Source of the DNA: a virus
Direction: 5' to 3' (one strand)
DNA length: 64,000 nt
IMG/VR virus record: IMGVR_UViG_3300036770_008729
Location: 217,115-281,114 of that record
A program made the translations under genes and the position numbers. This document shows positions 34,156 to 42,472 of this stretch, piece by piece (the stretch's first letter is position 1; the number at the start of each line of letters is the position of its first letter). The notes below the pieces were generated by a model. It ran no database searches and was not told the DNA's origin. It was given only the letters and a program-made list of their open reading frames with translations.

Positions 34156-34201
34156 AAAGAAAACCTAAATATATCTGAGGAACGTTATGCGTAATAAAAG
34201 A

Positions 34202-34312
34202 CTATATTTTATCTTTAAACTCTTTTTTGAGAATATCTATTTTATCTTGTATTTTAGAAGCTCTTTCTAAATCTCCTCTTCTCTCATATCTATTCTTAAT
34301 ATCCTGTAACAT
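34202..34312 (-). CDS. 36-residue UVR-motif-like peptide
   Basis: MLQDIKNRYERRGDLERASK, then IQDKIDILKKEF. Fits a UVR helical hairpin; possibly a remnant of a larger gene. Confidence 0.35.
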   Translation of the reverse strand: MLQDIKNRYERRGDLERASKIQDKIDILKKEFKDKI

Positions 34313-34325
34313 GCTGAGGTACTCA

Positions 34326-34419
34326 TTAGAAGTTCATTAGTTGATCCTTTTTTTGATTCTGGATGAGAACAAGATTGGAGTCACAAAATGAGGGCACTTA
34401 TTACAATTAGTTTTTTCAT
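34326..34419 (-). pseudogene. Frameshifted small lipoprotein
   Basis: Starts MKKLIVISALIL then stops. In the next frame the sequence continues FCDSNLVLIQNQKKDQLMNF, as if one base were lost before the lipobox Cys. Confidence 0.35.
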
Positions 34420-34452
34420 GTTTTAATTAGATAACAAATTTAAGGATTTTTT

Positions 34453-34462
34453 TTAATATATA
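34453..34462 (+). promoter_or_regulatory. TTAATATATA motif
   Basis: 25 bases upstream of the ATG at 34488. Confidence 0.55.
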
Positions 34463-34487
34463 GTATAACGTAAAAAAAATAAACATT

Positions 34488-35009
34488 ATGAAATACTTAA
34501 AATTATTTGAAAATTTTCGATTAAATGAAGAGATTGATATAGATTCAGGAGCCGATAATAAAATGAGAGAACAAAGTCCTAAAATGGTTGAACAAGCCAA
34601 GAAGATTCAAAGTACTTTAAAAGGATTAAAGTTTACATCAAAAGATGTATCAGACAATGACGAAAAAGATAAACTTTGGAAAGAAGCCATTCAAAAAGTA
34701 AAAGAAAAAGAGTGTAAAGAAGCTTATGGCATTATGAAATGGTCAGGTAGTATTTGTCAAAGTTTCAGTATAATAGCACCAGCTAGTGCAATTGAAATTT
34801 TACGTCAACCCCTATATGGATGGGCTAGAAAAATATACTACAGAGAAACACCTGGTGAGTTTTGCACGTTAGAAGTTTATAACAACCCAGGAGGTAAAGG
34901 CGATTCAACATCTCTCTATATGCAATCAGACGGTGAAGTTTTATTTCAGTGGGATGACTATGAAAATGTAGCAAAAGGAAAATTAAAAGATAAAGGAAAA
35001 TCTTTATAA
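34488..35009 (+). CDS. Leader-tagged protein (MKYLKLFENF)
   Basis: 173 residues: leader, acidic linker, helical segment, then a beta-rich domain (GWARKIYYRETPGEFCTLEV). Single-gene unit with promoter motif and terminator. Confidence 0.65.
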   Translation: MKYLKLFENFRLNEEIDIDSGADNKMREQSPKMVEQAKKIQSTLKGLKFTSKDVSDNDEKDKLWKEAIQKVKEKECKEAYGIMKWSGSICQSFSIIAPASAIEILRQPLYGWARKIYYRETPGEFCTLEVYNNPGGKGDSTSLYMQSDGEVLFQWDDYENVAKGKLKDKGKSL

Positions 35010-35013
35010 ATAA

Positions 35014-35038
35014 AAACCCTCTTTAAGAGGGTTTTTTT
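35014..35038 (+). terminator. Intrinsic terminator
   Basis: AAACCCTCTTTAAGAGGG with T-run. Confidence 0.85.
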
Positions 35039-35047
35039 ATTCCTAAA

Positions 35048-35078
35048 TTTGTAAATAGAAATTTATTTCTTATCTTTG
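35048..35078 (+). promoter_or_regulatory. Bacteroidota-type promoter
   Basis: TTTG, 19-base spacer, TATCTTTG; the ATG follows 5 bases later. Confidence 0.7.
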
Positions 35079-35083
35079 CCACT

Positions 35084-35464
35084 ATGATAGATCCTAATTA
35101 TTTACAACAGGAAATATTAAAGATAAATGATAAATACCCAAATATAAACTATGGTGGGTGTGGCACATTCTCCTATCATTTACATAAGACACTAAAAGAT
35201 AAGTATAATATAGATACTGAGATTTGTTATATGCCGGGTCCTCGATGTGCTATTGAATATGATATTAAATTCACACATATCTTACTTAAATGGGAAGGTC
35301 TTCTAATAGATAATACGGGTTTTTATTTGAGTAGTGAGCATCAGGATTTAGAAAGTTTATCTCCTGATAAGTTAGAAGAAATGATAAATATTCCCCAGTT
35401 ATGGAATAATGTATTTGATATGAGTACAAAAGATGAACTCATAAAAGAAATATGGTCTATATAA
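35084..35464 (+). CDS. Putative papain-like fold protein
   Basis: 126 residues. INYGGCGTFSYHL (Cys26 at a helix start), FTHILLKWEGLLIDNTGFY (His then Asp). The C-H-D order fits papain/transglutaminase-like folds in small phage and bacterial proteins. Substrate unknown. Confidence 0.5.
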   Translation: MIDPNYLQQEILKINDKYPNINYGGCGTFSYHLHKTLKDKYNIDTEICYMPGPRCAIEYDIKFTHILLKWEGLLIDNTGFYLSSEHQDLESLSPDKLEEMINIPQLWNNVFDMSTKDELIKEIWSI

Positions 35465-35501
35465 TCTGAATAATATGGATTCTGAGTCAAATAGAAATAA
35501 T

Positions 35502-35525
35502 AAAACCCTTTCAAAAAGGGTTTTA
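35502..35525 (+). terminator. Intrinsic terminator
   Basis: AAAACCCTTTCAAAAAGGGTTTTA. Confidence 0.75.
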
Positions 35526-35551
35526 TTTATAAAGAATATAATTATCCATAG

Positions 35552-35839
35552 TTAATTTCTTGGGGGATAAATACCTTCTATACAAATATAACTTTCTATA
35601 TAAGGTGTTCCATCTGGTAAGTGTTCACCTTGTGAGTAATAATTACCATCAGCTTTTCTTTTTCTTAAATCAGGTAAAACAAACGACACTCTACCATCAC
35701 CACCAAAAGTAGTTCCTAAAAGTGAAAAAAGAGCTTGATTTTCATTAATGAGCATATACTGACCATGACATGCCACCCATCCTCTGATAGGATAGTTAAA
35801 TCCAAATTGTAAAATTGATCCTAAATAACTTTCGTCCAT
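35552..35839 (-). CDS. Phage tail collar domain protein
   Basis: 95 residues matching the tail-collar/microcystin-dependent-protein domain: MDESYLGSILQFGFNYPIRG, GWVACHGQYMLINENQALFS, LLGTTFGGDGRVSFVLPDLR, ending EGIYPPRN. It is the domain alone, a short fibre-type protein. Confidence 0.85.
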   Translation of the reverse strand: MDESYLGSILQFGFNYPIRGWVACHGQYMLINENQALFSLLGTTFGGDGRVSFVLPDLRKRKADGNYYSQGEHLPDGTPYIESYICIEGIYPPRN

Positions 35840-35951
35840 AATAAATATTTTGTTTTATAAGGTGTGAATATCACACGATTGAGTTATATATTACAAACTT
35901 TATCTTTGATCGTAAAAAAATTGGCATTGTAATCTGAATAATAATTTAAAT

Positions 35952-36398
35952 CTAATCATTCATAAATAACTCCCAAACATCAGGTCGAAACTCCCTAAAG
36001 TATTCTAATTCATTATTAGTAGTCTCAACCTCACCTTTATTTCTATTCTCTTCATACTGAGCATGATGTGTAAGTTCATGAATAATTGAAGAACAAGTAA
36101 TATCCCATCTACCTACTTCATTAACTCTATTTCTCACCATACCTAATGATGGTCTCCAATATAAGATAGCGTCTTCTCTATTAGTTGGAATTTGAATAAC
36201 AGGTCTCTCATACTTAGAATCTTTATGGTCATTTCGATAATATCTTGCTCTTGACAAAGATCCACTGAATATAATATCAACTCCAGAGAAATCTACACGT
36301 GGGTATTTGTTTTTAACAAAACATAAGGCTTTGTCTAATATTTCGGATAAGTTCTCCTTATCGTATTTACCTACTGACTTTCTGATTGTTATTGTCAT
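35952..36398 (-). CDS. Putative zinc metallopeptidase (HELTHH)
   Basis: 148 residues with SSIIHELTHHAQY (HExxH, His107-Glu108-...-His111), preceded by strands as in gluzincin/SprT-like folds. The third zinc ligand is not certain. A host-type promoter (TTTG-N19-TACTTTTG, minus strand) lies just upstream. Confidence 0.6.
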   Translation of the reverse strand: MTITIRKSVGKYDKENLSEILDKALCFVKNKYPRVDFSGVDIIFSGSLSRARYYRNDHKDSKYERPVIQIPTNREDAILYWRPSLGMVRNRVNEVGRWDITCSSIIHELTHHAQYEENRNKGEVETTNNELEYFREFRPDVWELFMND

Positions 36399-36399
36399 T

Positions 36400-36615
36400 T
36401 ATTTATATTTAGAATACAAAAGTAGTAAAAATGAGACAATTGACAAATAAATCTTTAAGATTATCTTTATGATGTATATACGTGCCGCCCTCGAGTTACC
36501 CCGTGGTTTTACCCCCGCCCTTCATACTTCAATAAACTATCGGCAAATACTTTATCTTTTCTGACATAACAAATATAAGGACTATTTTTGTAATTTTCAA
36601 AATTTTAATCTTTTT
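36400..36615. other. Intergenic region with a GC-rich patch
   Basis: 36481-36530 is unusually GC-rich (GTGCCGCCCTCGAG, GTTACCCCGTGG, TTTTACCCCCGCCC) for this genome. No gene is seen; it could be a relic or structured element. Confidence 0.3.
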
Positions 36616-36625
36616 TTAATATATA
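36616..36625 (+). promoter_or_regulatory. TTAATATATA motif
   Basis: 24 bases upstream of the ATG at 36650. Confidence 0.55.
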
Positions 36626-36649
36626 GTATATAAAAATTAACATCACAAT

Positions 36650-37279
36650 ATGAAATATTTGAAACTGTTTGATAATTTCAATCTAGTAAAGGAATCGGCA
36701 GACTATGAGCCAGAAGGCGGTCCAGAAAAAAATCTTTTTATTTATGGTAATAAAACTCCGAATAATAAAATGATAATGCATACCTACTTCACCTACAAAA
36801 AGAAAAAATTTTCAGAAAATGAAAATTTGTTTAAAAAATTGATGGATAAAAAAAATTATGGAGCTGCTCAGAATTGGAAATGGGCATATGAGGATGGTGG
36901 TTTTTATGAATATATCGAAGATGATCACGGTCATATTCCAATGATTAGAATACTCAATAAAGATGGAATGCCATCAACAATTGCGGATGATGGAATCGAT
37001 TTAGTTGAAGGTTGGATATCCAGCTCTGTGTTCGCCGGTCATCCATTAAATCCACAAAACTTTAAAGATTTGACTAAACGGAATTCCAGTCCAAGCGGTG
37101 CGTTTATATGTGTGTACGAATTGGAAAAGTTCATCACCTATAACAAAATTACCCACCCAGATGGATTCAAAAAAGCTCTTAGAGCATCTGGATATGGATT
37201 CGTTGAAAATAAAAATATAGAATTTATACACGATCCACAAATTGACCCATCCACAGGATACAAAAAGTGGTCACCATAA
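36650..37279 (+). CDS. Leader-tagged protein (MKYLKLFDNF)
   Basis: 209 residues. After the leader comes a domain with DDHGHIPMIRILNKDGMPST; no family. Ends before a terminator. Confidence 0.65.
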   Translation: MKYLKLFDNFNLVKESADYEPEGGPEKNLFIYGNKTPNNKMIMHTYFTYKKKKFSENENLFKKLMDKKNYGAAQNWKWAYEDGGFYEYIEDDHGHIPMIRILNKDGMPSTIADDGIDLVEGWISSSVFAGHPLNPQNFKDLTKRNSSPSGAFICVYELEKFITYNKITHPDGFKKALRASGYGFVENKNIEFIHDPQIDPSTGYKKWSP

Positions 37280-37314
37280 AATAAAAAATAAGGCAAAAAG
37301 ACAATAATAAAAAA

Positions 37315-37338
37315 AACCAGTCAATTGACTGGTTTTTT
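37315..37338 (+). terminator. Intrinsic terminator
   Basis: AACCAGTCAATTGACTGGTT with T-run. Confidence 0.85.
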
Positions 37339-37357
37339 TGTTATACAACATAGTGAC

Positions 37358-38530
37358 TTAAAAATATAAAGATAATCTCCCAAGTCTATACAACCAATTT
37401 CTTTTTGTAGAAACAATACCCCAGTTTTCAAATATATCCTGTCTGGTTGTCAAACCAGCTTCATTTGTTTCTTTCCCAGTATGGTCATCTCTAAATAAGA
37501 AATTAGTTAAAGATTCAGGTGCAGTACCACCATTGAAGTCTTGTAATTCATATCTATCAAATTTCCATCCAACCCACTTTTCATCATCAGTAAACCAATT
37601 GTGAACATAAGTATCAGTATTATATGGATCTCCAAAATTAGTAACTGGATTTACAGGTCCTCTAAATATAGTATAAGCCTTTTTCGGTCTATCTGAATAA
37701 GCTGGTTGTTCACCCTCATAAAAACAAAAATAATGTTCTAAAGGTCCCATCCAATATCCAAATAAATACTGCCATCCAGTTGTTCCACCATCAGGAGTTG
37801 GCCTGTCATTTTGCCATTGTGGTCCGTTCCAGTCATGACTATCATTCCATCTGGTATAAAATTTATCCCATACATTAGCACTATCAATATGTTTGATAGT
37901 CCATTTAGAAGGTAACATTTTTTTAGTCATCATATATTTAGATTTACCAGCTATAAAAATAGCAGCACTATCATAAGCAACATTTCCCTCTTCTGGTATC
38001 CAATCTATATTAGCCAAATCACTAATAGAAGCTGAATTACCATTGTAGGTATAAACCACCGACCAGTATTGTTCTATATTATCATTCCAAGTATCAATTG
38101 ATAATACAGTAGTATCAAAGGCGCCTTTTACTCCATCCCATACCACATTATAAGTATCTTGTAAATGGTCTGGTTTATTTTCTTTTTCGGTCCATTTATC
38201 TACAAGACCGGTAAGGAGATAAGAAACAACTTTACCACCTAATGTTCCAAAATAAGGAAATTCAATGTCTGCTATTTTTTCAAATCCATATTTCAATAGA
38301 TCGATTAGGTAATCAGAGGTGGTTTTAATGGGTGCGTTAGCAGCAACACTTATATTCTGTGTGATGTTTGCATATTCTAACTCTGATTTATCTTGGCAGT
38401 GATTGATAAATTTAGAAAGTTTTTGTAGTTGTAGATGTACTTTTTGCACTGTTGGGTCATCATATACCTTTTCTCCATTTACTATTTTATAAGTAAATTG
38501 GGGTGTTGTGGTTGTTTTTTTCTTAGGCAT
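37358..38530 (-). CDS. Unknown 390-residue protein, helical N-terminal domain
   Basis: Residues 60-170 form amphipathic helices (KTTSDYLIDLLKYGFEKIAD, IEFPYFGTLGGKVVSYLLTG), and the C-terminal 200 residues are Trp-rich beta sheet. The layout vaguely recalls pore-forming toxins, but no family is recognised; a structural protein is equally possible. Confidence 0.6.
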   Translation of the reverse strand: MPKKKTTTTPQFTYKIVNGEKVYDDPTVQKVHLQLQKLSKFINHCQDKSELEYANITQNISVAANAPIKTTSDYLIDLLKYGFEKIADIEFPYFGTLGGKVVSYLLTGLVDKWTEKENKPDHLQDTYNVVWDGVKGAFDTTVLSIDTWNDNIEQYWSVVYTYNGNSASISDLANIDWIPEEGNVAYDSAAIFIAGKSKYMMTKKMLPSKWTIKHIDSANVWDKFYTRWNDSHDWNGPQWQNDRPTPDGGTTGWQYLFGYWMGPLEHYFCFYEGEQPAYSDRPKKAYTIFRGPVNPVTNFGDPYNTDTYVHNWFTDDEKWVGWKFDRYELQDFNGGTAPESLTNFLFRDDHTGKETNEAGLTTRQDIFENWGIVSTKRNWLYRLGRLSLYF

Positions 38531-38613
38531 AAAATCTATCTTTTTTTTGTATATATCTTAATTCTTAATTTATACTGCACAATTCCAGATTTTAATTATT
38601 ATATATAAGTAGT

Positions 38614-38660
38614 AAAATTTAATCAAACATATGAAATACATTAAAACATTCGAGAGTTAT
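38614..38660 (+). repeat. 47-bp direct repeat covering leader start, copy 1
   Basis: Identical to 39189-39235. It spans 17 bases upstream of the ATG and the first ten codons (MKYIKTFESY). Confidence 0.9.
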
Positions 38661-39197
38661 GATGAATTTCCTGATATGTTTAATAACACACTGATGAGAG
38701 GAGTCAAAACTGATAAAGATGAATATATCGATGATCCTAAGTTGAGAAATATTAACACCGGTGCTTCATCTGATAAAAACTATTTAGAATTCCTGAAGAA
38801 CTATATAAAATTTGGCATTCCTGATCCAACTAAATCAATTCATATGTTTTTTAGACCAAATAGAGATTCAATTGATATGATAAGTTTTTATGGAAATTCA
38901 TATAGAGTAATTCCACAAGAGGGTACCGTATTCGGATTTAATAGAGAGATGAGAAATGGTGGATTGGGTAGTACATGGTTTTATCCACAAAGAACAATAA
39001 AAAAATACTTAGGTAAAGATCTAAATATAGATTTAGAATCAATGAGTAATGATGAGATTACTGAATATCAAAAAATGCTAATTGATAGTGGTGTAGTTGG
39101 TATATTGACTTATGAAGAATTACTTAAAATGTCTACGGAAAAAGGTGAACCTTTACAGGTTTGGACTGAATCACCTTGTTTACATAAAAAAATTTAA
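38631..39197 (+). CDS. Leader-tagged protein (MKYIKTFESY)
   Basis: 188 residues; domain with FRPNRDSIDMISFYGNSYRV and FGFNREMRNGGLGSTWFYPQ. Function unknown. Its leader DNA is duplicated at the next gene. Confidence 0.65.
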   Translation: MKYIKTFESYDEFPDMFNNTLMRGVKTDKDEYIDDPKLRNINTGASSDKNYLEFLKNYIKFGIPDPTKSIHMFFRPNRDSIDMISFYGNSYRVIPQEGTVFGFNREMRNGGLGSTWFYPQRTIKKYLGKDLNIDLESMSNDEITEYQKMLIDSGVVGILTYEELLKMSTEKGEPLQVWTESPCLHKKI

Positions 39198-39235
39198 TCA
39201 AACATATGAAATACATTAAAACATTCGAGAGTTAT
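39189..39235 (+). repeat. 47-bp direct repeat covering leader start, copy 2
   Basis: See copy 1. This copy overlaps the end of the preceding gene. Confidence 0.9.
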
Positions 39236-39757
39236 AATCAATCAGAGAAAGTTGATGAAAATCTTAAATCATTCATCGCTGGTACTCTATTATCATTATC
39301 ATCATTGTTTCCTGGTAAAGCAGATGCTTTTATAGGAGGTGGTGTTTCAGGTGGTCATGTTGTAGCAACAACTAACCATTCAATTAATACTCAAGAGATA
39401 AAGGATGATAGTCAACAGATAAAAGATGATATAACAGATCCAGTATTGAAAGATATAAAAAAATCAATAGATGATGGTATACAATCAAAGGCTGAAATTG
39501 ATAGTATTATAACTAAACTTAAAGCATATGCAGATAAAAACAATTCTCATAGTGATGTTAAAAAAGTATTGGAAGATTTATCTAAAATAGATTTCAATGG
39601 AGATAAAGAAGTAGTAAAAGGTGACTTACTGAAAATAATTATTAAGTTAAATGAAATGCAAAAAAGTGGATCCTTTTCTATTAATGATTTAATGGTCATT
39701 GCTATTTTATTACTTTTTTTAACACTTTTCATTAAATTGATGAATGAAAATGATTAA
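39206..39757 (+). CDS. Leader-tagged protein with membrane segments
   Basis: 183 residues: leader, hydrophobic segment SFIAGTLLSLSSLFPGKADAF, polar helical middle, and a C-terminal helix DLMVIAILLLFLTLFIKL. Possibly membrane-active or delivered with DNA. Confidence 0.65.
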   Translation: MKYIKTFESYNQSEKVDENLKSFIAGTLLSLSSLFPGKADAFIGGGVSGGHVVATTNHSINTQEIKDDSQQIKDDITDPVLKDIKKSIDDGIQSKAEIDSIITKLKAYADKNNSHSDVKKVLEDLSKIDFNGDKEVVKGDLLKIIIKLNEMQKSGSFSINDLMVIAILLLFLTLFIKLMNEND

Positions 39758-39770
39758 TGGGTAAATGAAT

Positions 39771-40190
39771 ATGAAACGAATTAAGAAATTTAATGAAAAT
39801 AATCTGGATTTAGATTATGATTATATCTATAATTGTTTTGCAGAACTTATAGACGATAATAAAGCTTCTATAAGAAATTTTCAAAATGACCATCAAAGAT
39901 ATATTACCATAGATTTAAAGATGAAACCTTTTTCATCAGTTGAGGTAGGCACCAGTTCGAGATTTAATAGAACTCCCGTAGGACCGACTGAAAAGATTAT
40001 CAATTCTAAAATATTTGATTATATAGATGGTGTTAAATACAACTATGATTTACTTAAAGAAGTTGAAGTTGGATTGACGAGATTATCAGAAGAATATCCA
40101 GAGTATATAACTAACTTTGAGATATTTGATAATGTAAACTCAATTCATATTAATATATTTAATAGTTGGAGGACTTACATTAAAGAATAG
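39771..40190 (+). CDS. Leader-tagged protein (MKRIKKFNEN)
   Basis: 139 residues; the leader begins at the second ATG (an in-frame ATG also lies at 39765). No family. Confidence 0.6.
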   Translation: MKRIKKFNENNLDLDYDYIYNCFAELIDDNKASIRNFQNDHQRYITIDLKMKPFSSVEVGTSSRFNRTPVGPTEKIINSKIFDYIDGVKYNYDLLKEVEVGLTRLSEEYPEYITNFEIFDNVNSIHINIFNSWRTYIKE

Positions 40191-40308
40191 AGTCTAATTT
40201 CATTTTTCTAAATTCTGATAGCGAAAACAACCCACGCATTTCATCTTCATTTAAGGTAATTGAATATCTACCCTTTTTAGAATTTTGTTCATCTATAATA
40301 CTTTTCAT
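40180..40308 (-). CDS. Small protein with shared C-terminal tail
   Basis: 42 residues ending LSEFRKMKLDSIL, matching the tail family at a locus far from the operons. Overlaps the end of the plus-strand gene. Confidence 0.45.
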   Translation of the reverse strand: MKSIIDEQNSKKGRYSITLNEDEMRGLFSLSEFRKMKLDSIL

Positions 40309-40341
40309 AGCATTCTTTATTAAAGTTAATTAATATTTTTT

Positions 40342-40351
40342 TTAATATATA
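40342..40351 (+). promoter_or_regulatory. TTAATATATA motif
   Basis: 23 bases upstream of the ATG at 40375. Confidence 0.55.
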
Positions 40352-40374
40352 CATTATAAAATTATATTAAAAAT

Positions 40375-40698
40375 ATGAAACATATTAAAAAATTCAATGA
40401 AGGATATCTTAGTGTTTATAATGCTAAACCTATGGAAATAAACGATGCATTTGTAGGGGTTTTGTCAGCATTGGCTACTTTAGAGACTTCTTTAGAAAAA
40501 AGCGAGTTTAAACAAGGAATTCATGATCCAAAAAAAGGAATTGAAGTTCAAAGAACTAAAGAAGAATTCCTTAAGGCTGTCGAAGACATTGCAAAAGAAG
40601 TTGACTCACTTAAATCAGAATATGAAGGATCTCTTGGTAGAGGTGGTACTATGAATGTAGTCGGTAAAGGTGGTGTTTCTCAAACAAGAAGTTATTAA
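40375..40698 (+). CDS. Leader-tagged protein (MKHIKKFNEG)
   Basis: 107 residues; leader, then a helical domain, and a Gly-rich tail (LGRGGTMNVVGKGGVSQ). Confidence 0.6.
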   Translation: MKHIKKFNEGYLSVYNAKPMEINDAFVGVLSALATLETSLEKSEFKQGIHDPKKGIEVQRTKEEFLKAVEDIAKEVDSLKSEYEGSLGRGGTMNVVGKGGVSQTRSY

Positions 40699-40720
40699 AA
40701 AACTAAATACCGATATCTAA

Positions 40721-40744
40721 AACCCCAGAATATCTGGGGTTTTG
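40721..40744. terminator. Intrinsic terminator (both directions possible)
   Basis: AACCCCAGAATATCTGGGGTT with T-run; lies between convergent units. Confidence 0.8.
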
Positions 40745-40763
40745 TTTTTTAATTTTAGATAAA

Positions 40764-40892
40764 AAGTCAGGACAGGAATCGAACCTGTGCTGTCATAAAA
40801 GGACTTCGGCCTCGGGTTACATCACGTATAGTTATTTCTAACACCCCGATACTATGCGACGGCTTAAGCGTTTTCCACTCCGCCACCTGACT
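40764..40892 (-). ncRNA. tRNA-ended RNA 5 (AGTCAGG family)
   Basis: 129 nt. Acceptor AGTCAGG/CCTGACT, D-arm GGCGGAGTGGAAAACGC, T-arm ACAGGTTCGATTCCTGT; middle of about 77 nt with the helix ATCGGGGTGTTA/TAAC region. Same family as those at 26.6-28.2 kb. Confidence 0.55.
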
Positions 40893-40906
40893 ATTTATAT
40901 TTACAG

Positions 40907-40978
40907 TAGCCCGTACGAGAATCGAACTCGTGTCTACACCGTGAAAGGGTGCCGTCCTAACCCCTAGACGAACGGGCC
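40907..40978 (-). tRNA. tRNA-Glu (TTC)
   Basis: Anticodon arm CACCCTTTCACGGTG; T-arm ACGAGTTCGATTCTCGT. Nearly identical to the tRNA-Glu at 44884, with compensatory change in the acceptor (GCCCGT/ACGGGC). Confidence 0.9.
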
Positions 40979-40982
40979 AAAA

Positions 40983-41075
40983 TTGTTATTTAATATAGAC
41001 GCCTTTACTTTCACGAGGTCTTGCATATCTTCTTCAGGTATTATCCCTTAGGACTCCGCCTACATCAAATAACAA
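40983..41075 (-). ncRNA. Structured RNA, family B copy 2
   Basis: 93 nt closed by TTGTTATTT/AAATAACAA. Core GTCCTAAGG...GCAAGACCTCGTGAAAGTAAAGGC shared with 28237-28308. Confidence 0.5.
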
Positions 41076-41077
41076 TA

Positions 41078-41109
41078 CAAACATAAGAATAATATTATTA
41101 ATATCCAAA
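41078..41109 (-). promoter_or_regulatory. Bacteroidota-type promoter for the RNA unit
   Basis: Minus strand TTTG, spacer of about 20, TATGTTTG, directly before the RNA at 41075. Confidence 0.6.
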
Positions 41110-41120
41110 TTTATAGAGAA

Positions 41121-41654
41121 TTAATTTATAACCCTATCTAAATTATGAGCTATTACTTTATAAATCGGTAAATCACCATGTGGATCATTTACCTTACCTA
41201 TTGCCGGTTCTACCACCTCAACACCTAATTCCTTAAACTTATTATAATAAAGATTTACCTTTTGTTCCGTAACTGATTTATTACCACCCCATCCCCAAGA
41301 TCCTTTCACTACAAAAAGCTTTGCATTTGGAAACTTCTTTTTAATAACCTCTATTAATCCAGGTATATCTTCATTTAAATTAAAACGCCCATTTGTTCCT
41401 ATATTAATAACTACATTCTTTATATCTTTATTTAGAGAGTATTTACTAACCGCCAACTTTAACCATTCTAAGTTGATACCACCTTTCCATAAAGATGATT
41501 GTTGTGGCTTTTTATCAAGCATCTTTACTTTAGATGATTGTTTGGCGATATAAGGAGTTTGACTATCACCGATTATTATAGAATGTGGATTGGTGGTTAA
41601 TGAGAATCTTGTGAAGATAGATAAGATTATAATAAGTATAATGAGTTTATACAT
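41121..41654 (-). CDS. SGNH/GDSL-type hydrolase, exported
   Basis: 177 residues with an N-terminal hydrophobic signal. Block I SIIIGDSQTP (Ser31), block III VVINIGTNGR, and a C-terminal NDPHG (His159) complete the expected catalytic set. Could deacetylate envelope polysaccharide; substrate not known. Confidence 0.65.
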   Translation of the reverse strand: MYKLIILIIILSIFTRFSLTTNPHSIIIGDSQTPYIAKQSSKVKMLDKKPQQSSLWKGGINLEWLKLAVSKYSLNKDIKNVVINIGTNGRFNLNEDIPGLIEVIKKKFPNAKLFVVKGSWGWGGNKSVTEQKVNLYYNKFKELGVEVVEPAIGKVNDPHGDLPIYKVIAHNLDRVIN

Positions 41655-41715
41655 ATTATTTATATATCAATTTTATTAATTATAAAAACAATATACAAAA
41701 TTTAATAAATAGTGT

Positions 41716-42393
41716 ATGAGTGGTAGAATCGCACCTAGAATAGTAACCGATAAATTAATCTTATGTTTGGATGCGGCTAACCCTAAATCATATCCTGGTT
41801 CTGGATTGAATTGGAATAATATTACTAATAATAATGTAGATTTTGTATTAAATGGCACTACTTTCAACTCATCAAATGCTGGCTCTTTGGTATTTAATGG
41901 CACTAGTGATTATGGAACTACATCATATAATTCTAATTTTGATTTATCAAGTACTGATTACACATTAGAAGGGTGGTTTAATTCAAACACATTTTCAACA
42001 CAACAATCTTTAATATCTAAAGATACATATGGAATTAATTTTGATTGGTCATTGCTTATATCAGATTCAACAACATTACTTTTTTATAGTAACGGAACTT
42101 CAACAAACGTTACTGCAACTGTACCAACAATGTCTACAGGTCAATGGTATCAATATGTTGTAACTAGTATATCAGAAACGATTAGAATTTATCTAAATGG
42201 TATTTTATATCAAACCGGATCAATGTCTACATCAAACAATAGCCAATCTCAAATTACGGTAGGTTGTTATTCCTGGAATAATCCAGATGCATTTACCAAT
42301 GGTAAAATATCAATATTAAGAGTTTATAGAAAAGGATTAACAGATAGTGAAGTATTGCAAAATTTTAATACTATAAAATGGAGATTTAAGTAA
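41716..42393 (+). CDS. LamG-like tail adhesin
   Basis: 225 residues from MSGRIAPRIV; CLDAANPKSYPGSGLNW, FNGTSDYG, YTLEGWFN, GQWYQYVVTS...RIYLNGILY. Paralogue of 19462, followed here by the glycine-rich and MAHFA genes. Confidence 0.75.
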   Translation: MSGRIAPRIVTDKLILCLDAANPKSYPGSGLNWNNITNNNVDFVLNGTTFNSSNAGSLVFNGTSDYGTTSYNSNFDLSSTDYTLEGWFNSNTFSTQQSLISKDTYGINFDWSLLISDSTTLLFYSNGTSTNVTATVPTMSTGQWYQYVVTSISETIRIYLNGILYQTGSMSTSNNSQSQITVGCYSWNNPDAFTNGKISILRVYRKGLTDSEVLQNFNTIKWRFK

Positions 42394-42458
42394 TTGGGAC
42401 GTATCTAGTGTAACAAACATGTATTATATATCAATATTGGTCTTTTAAATTGATATGA

Positions 42459-42468
42459 TTAATATATA
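42459..42468 (+). promoter_or_regulatory. TTAATATATA motif, 4 bases from ATG
   Basis: Directly before the ATG at 42473 with a 4-base gap. Confidence 0.6.
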
Positions 42469-42472
42469 GTAA

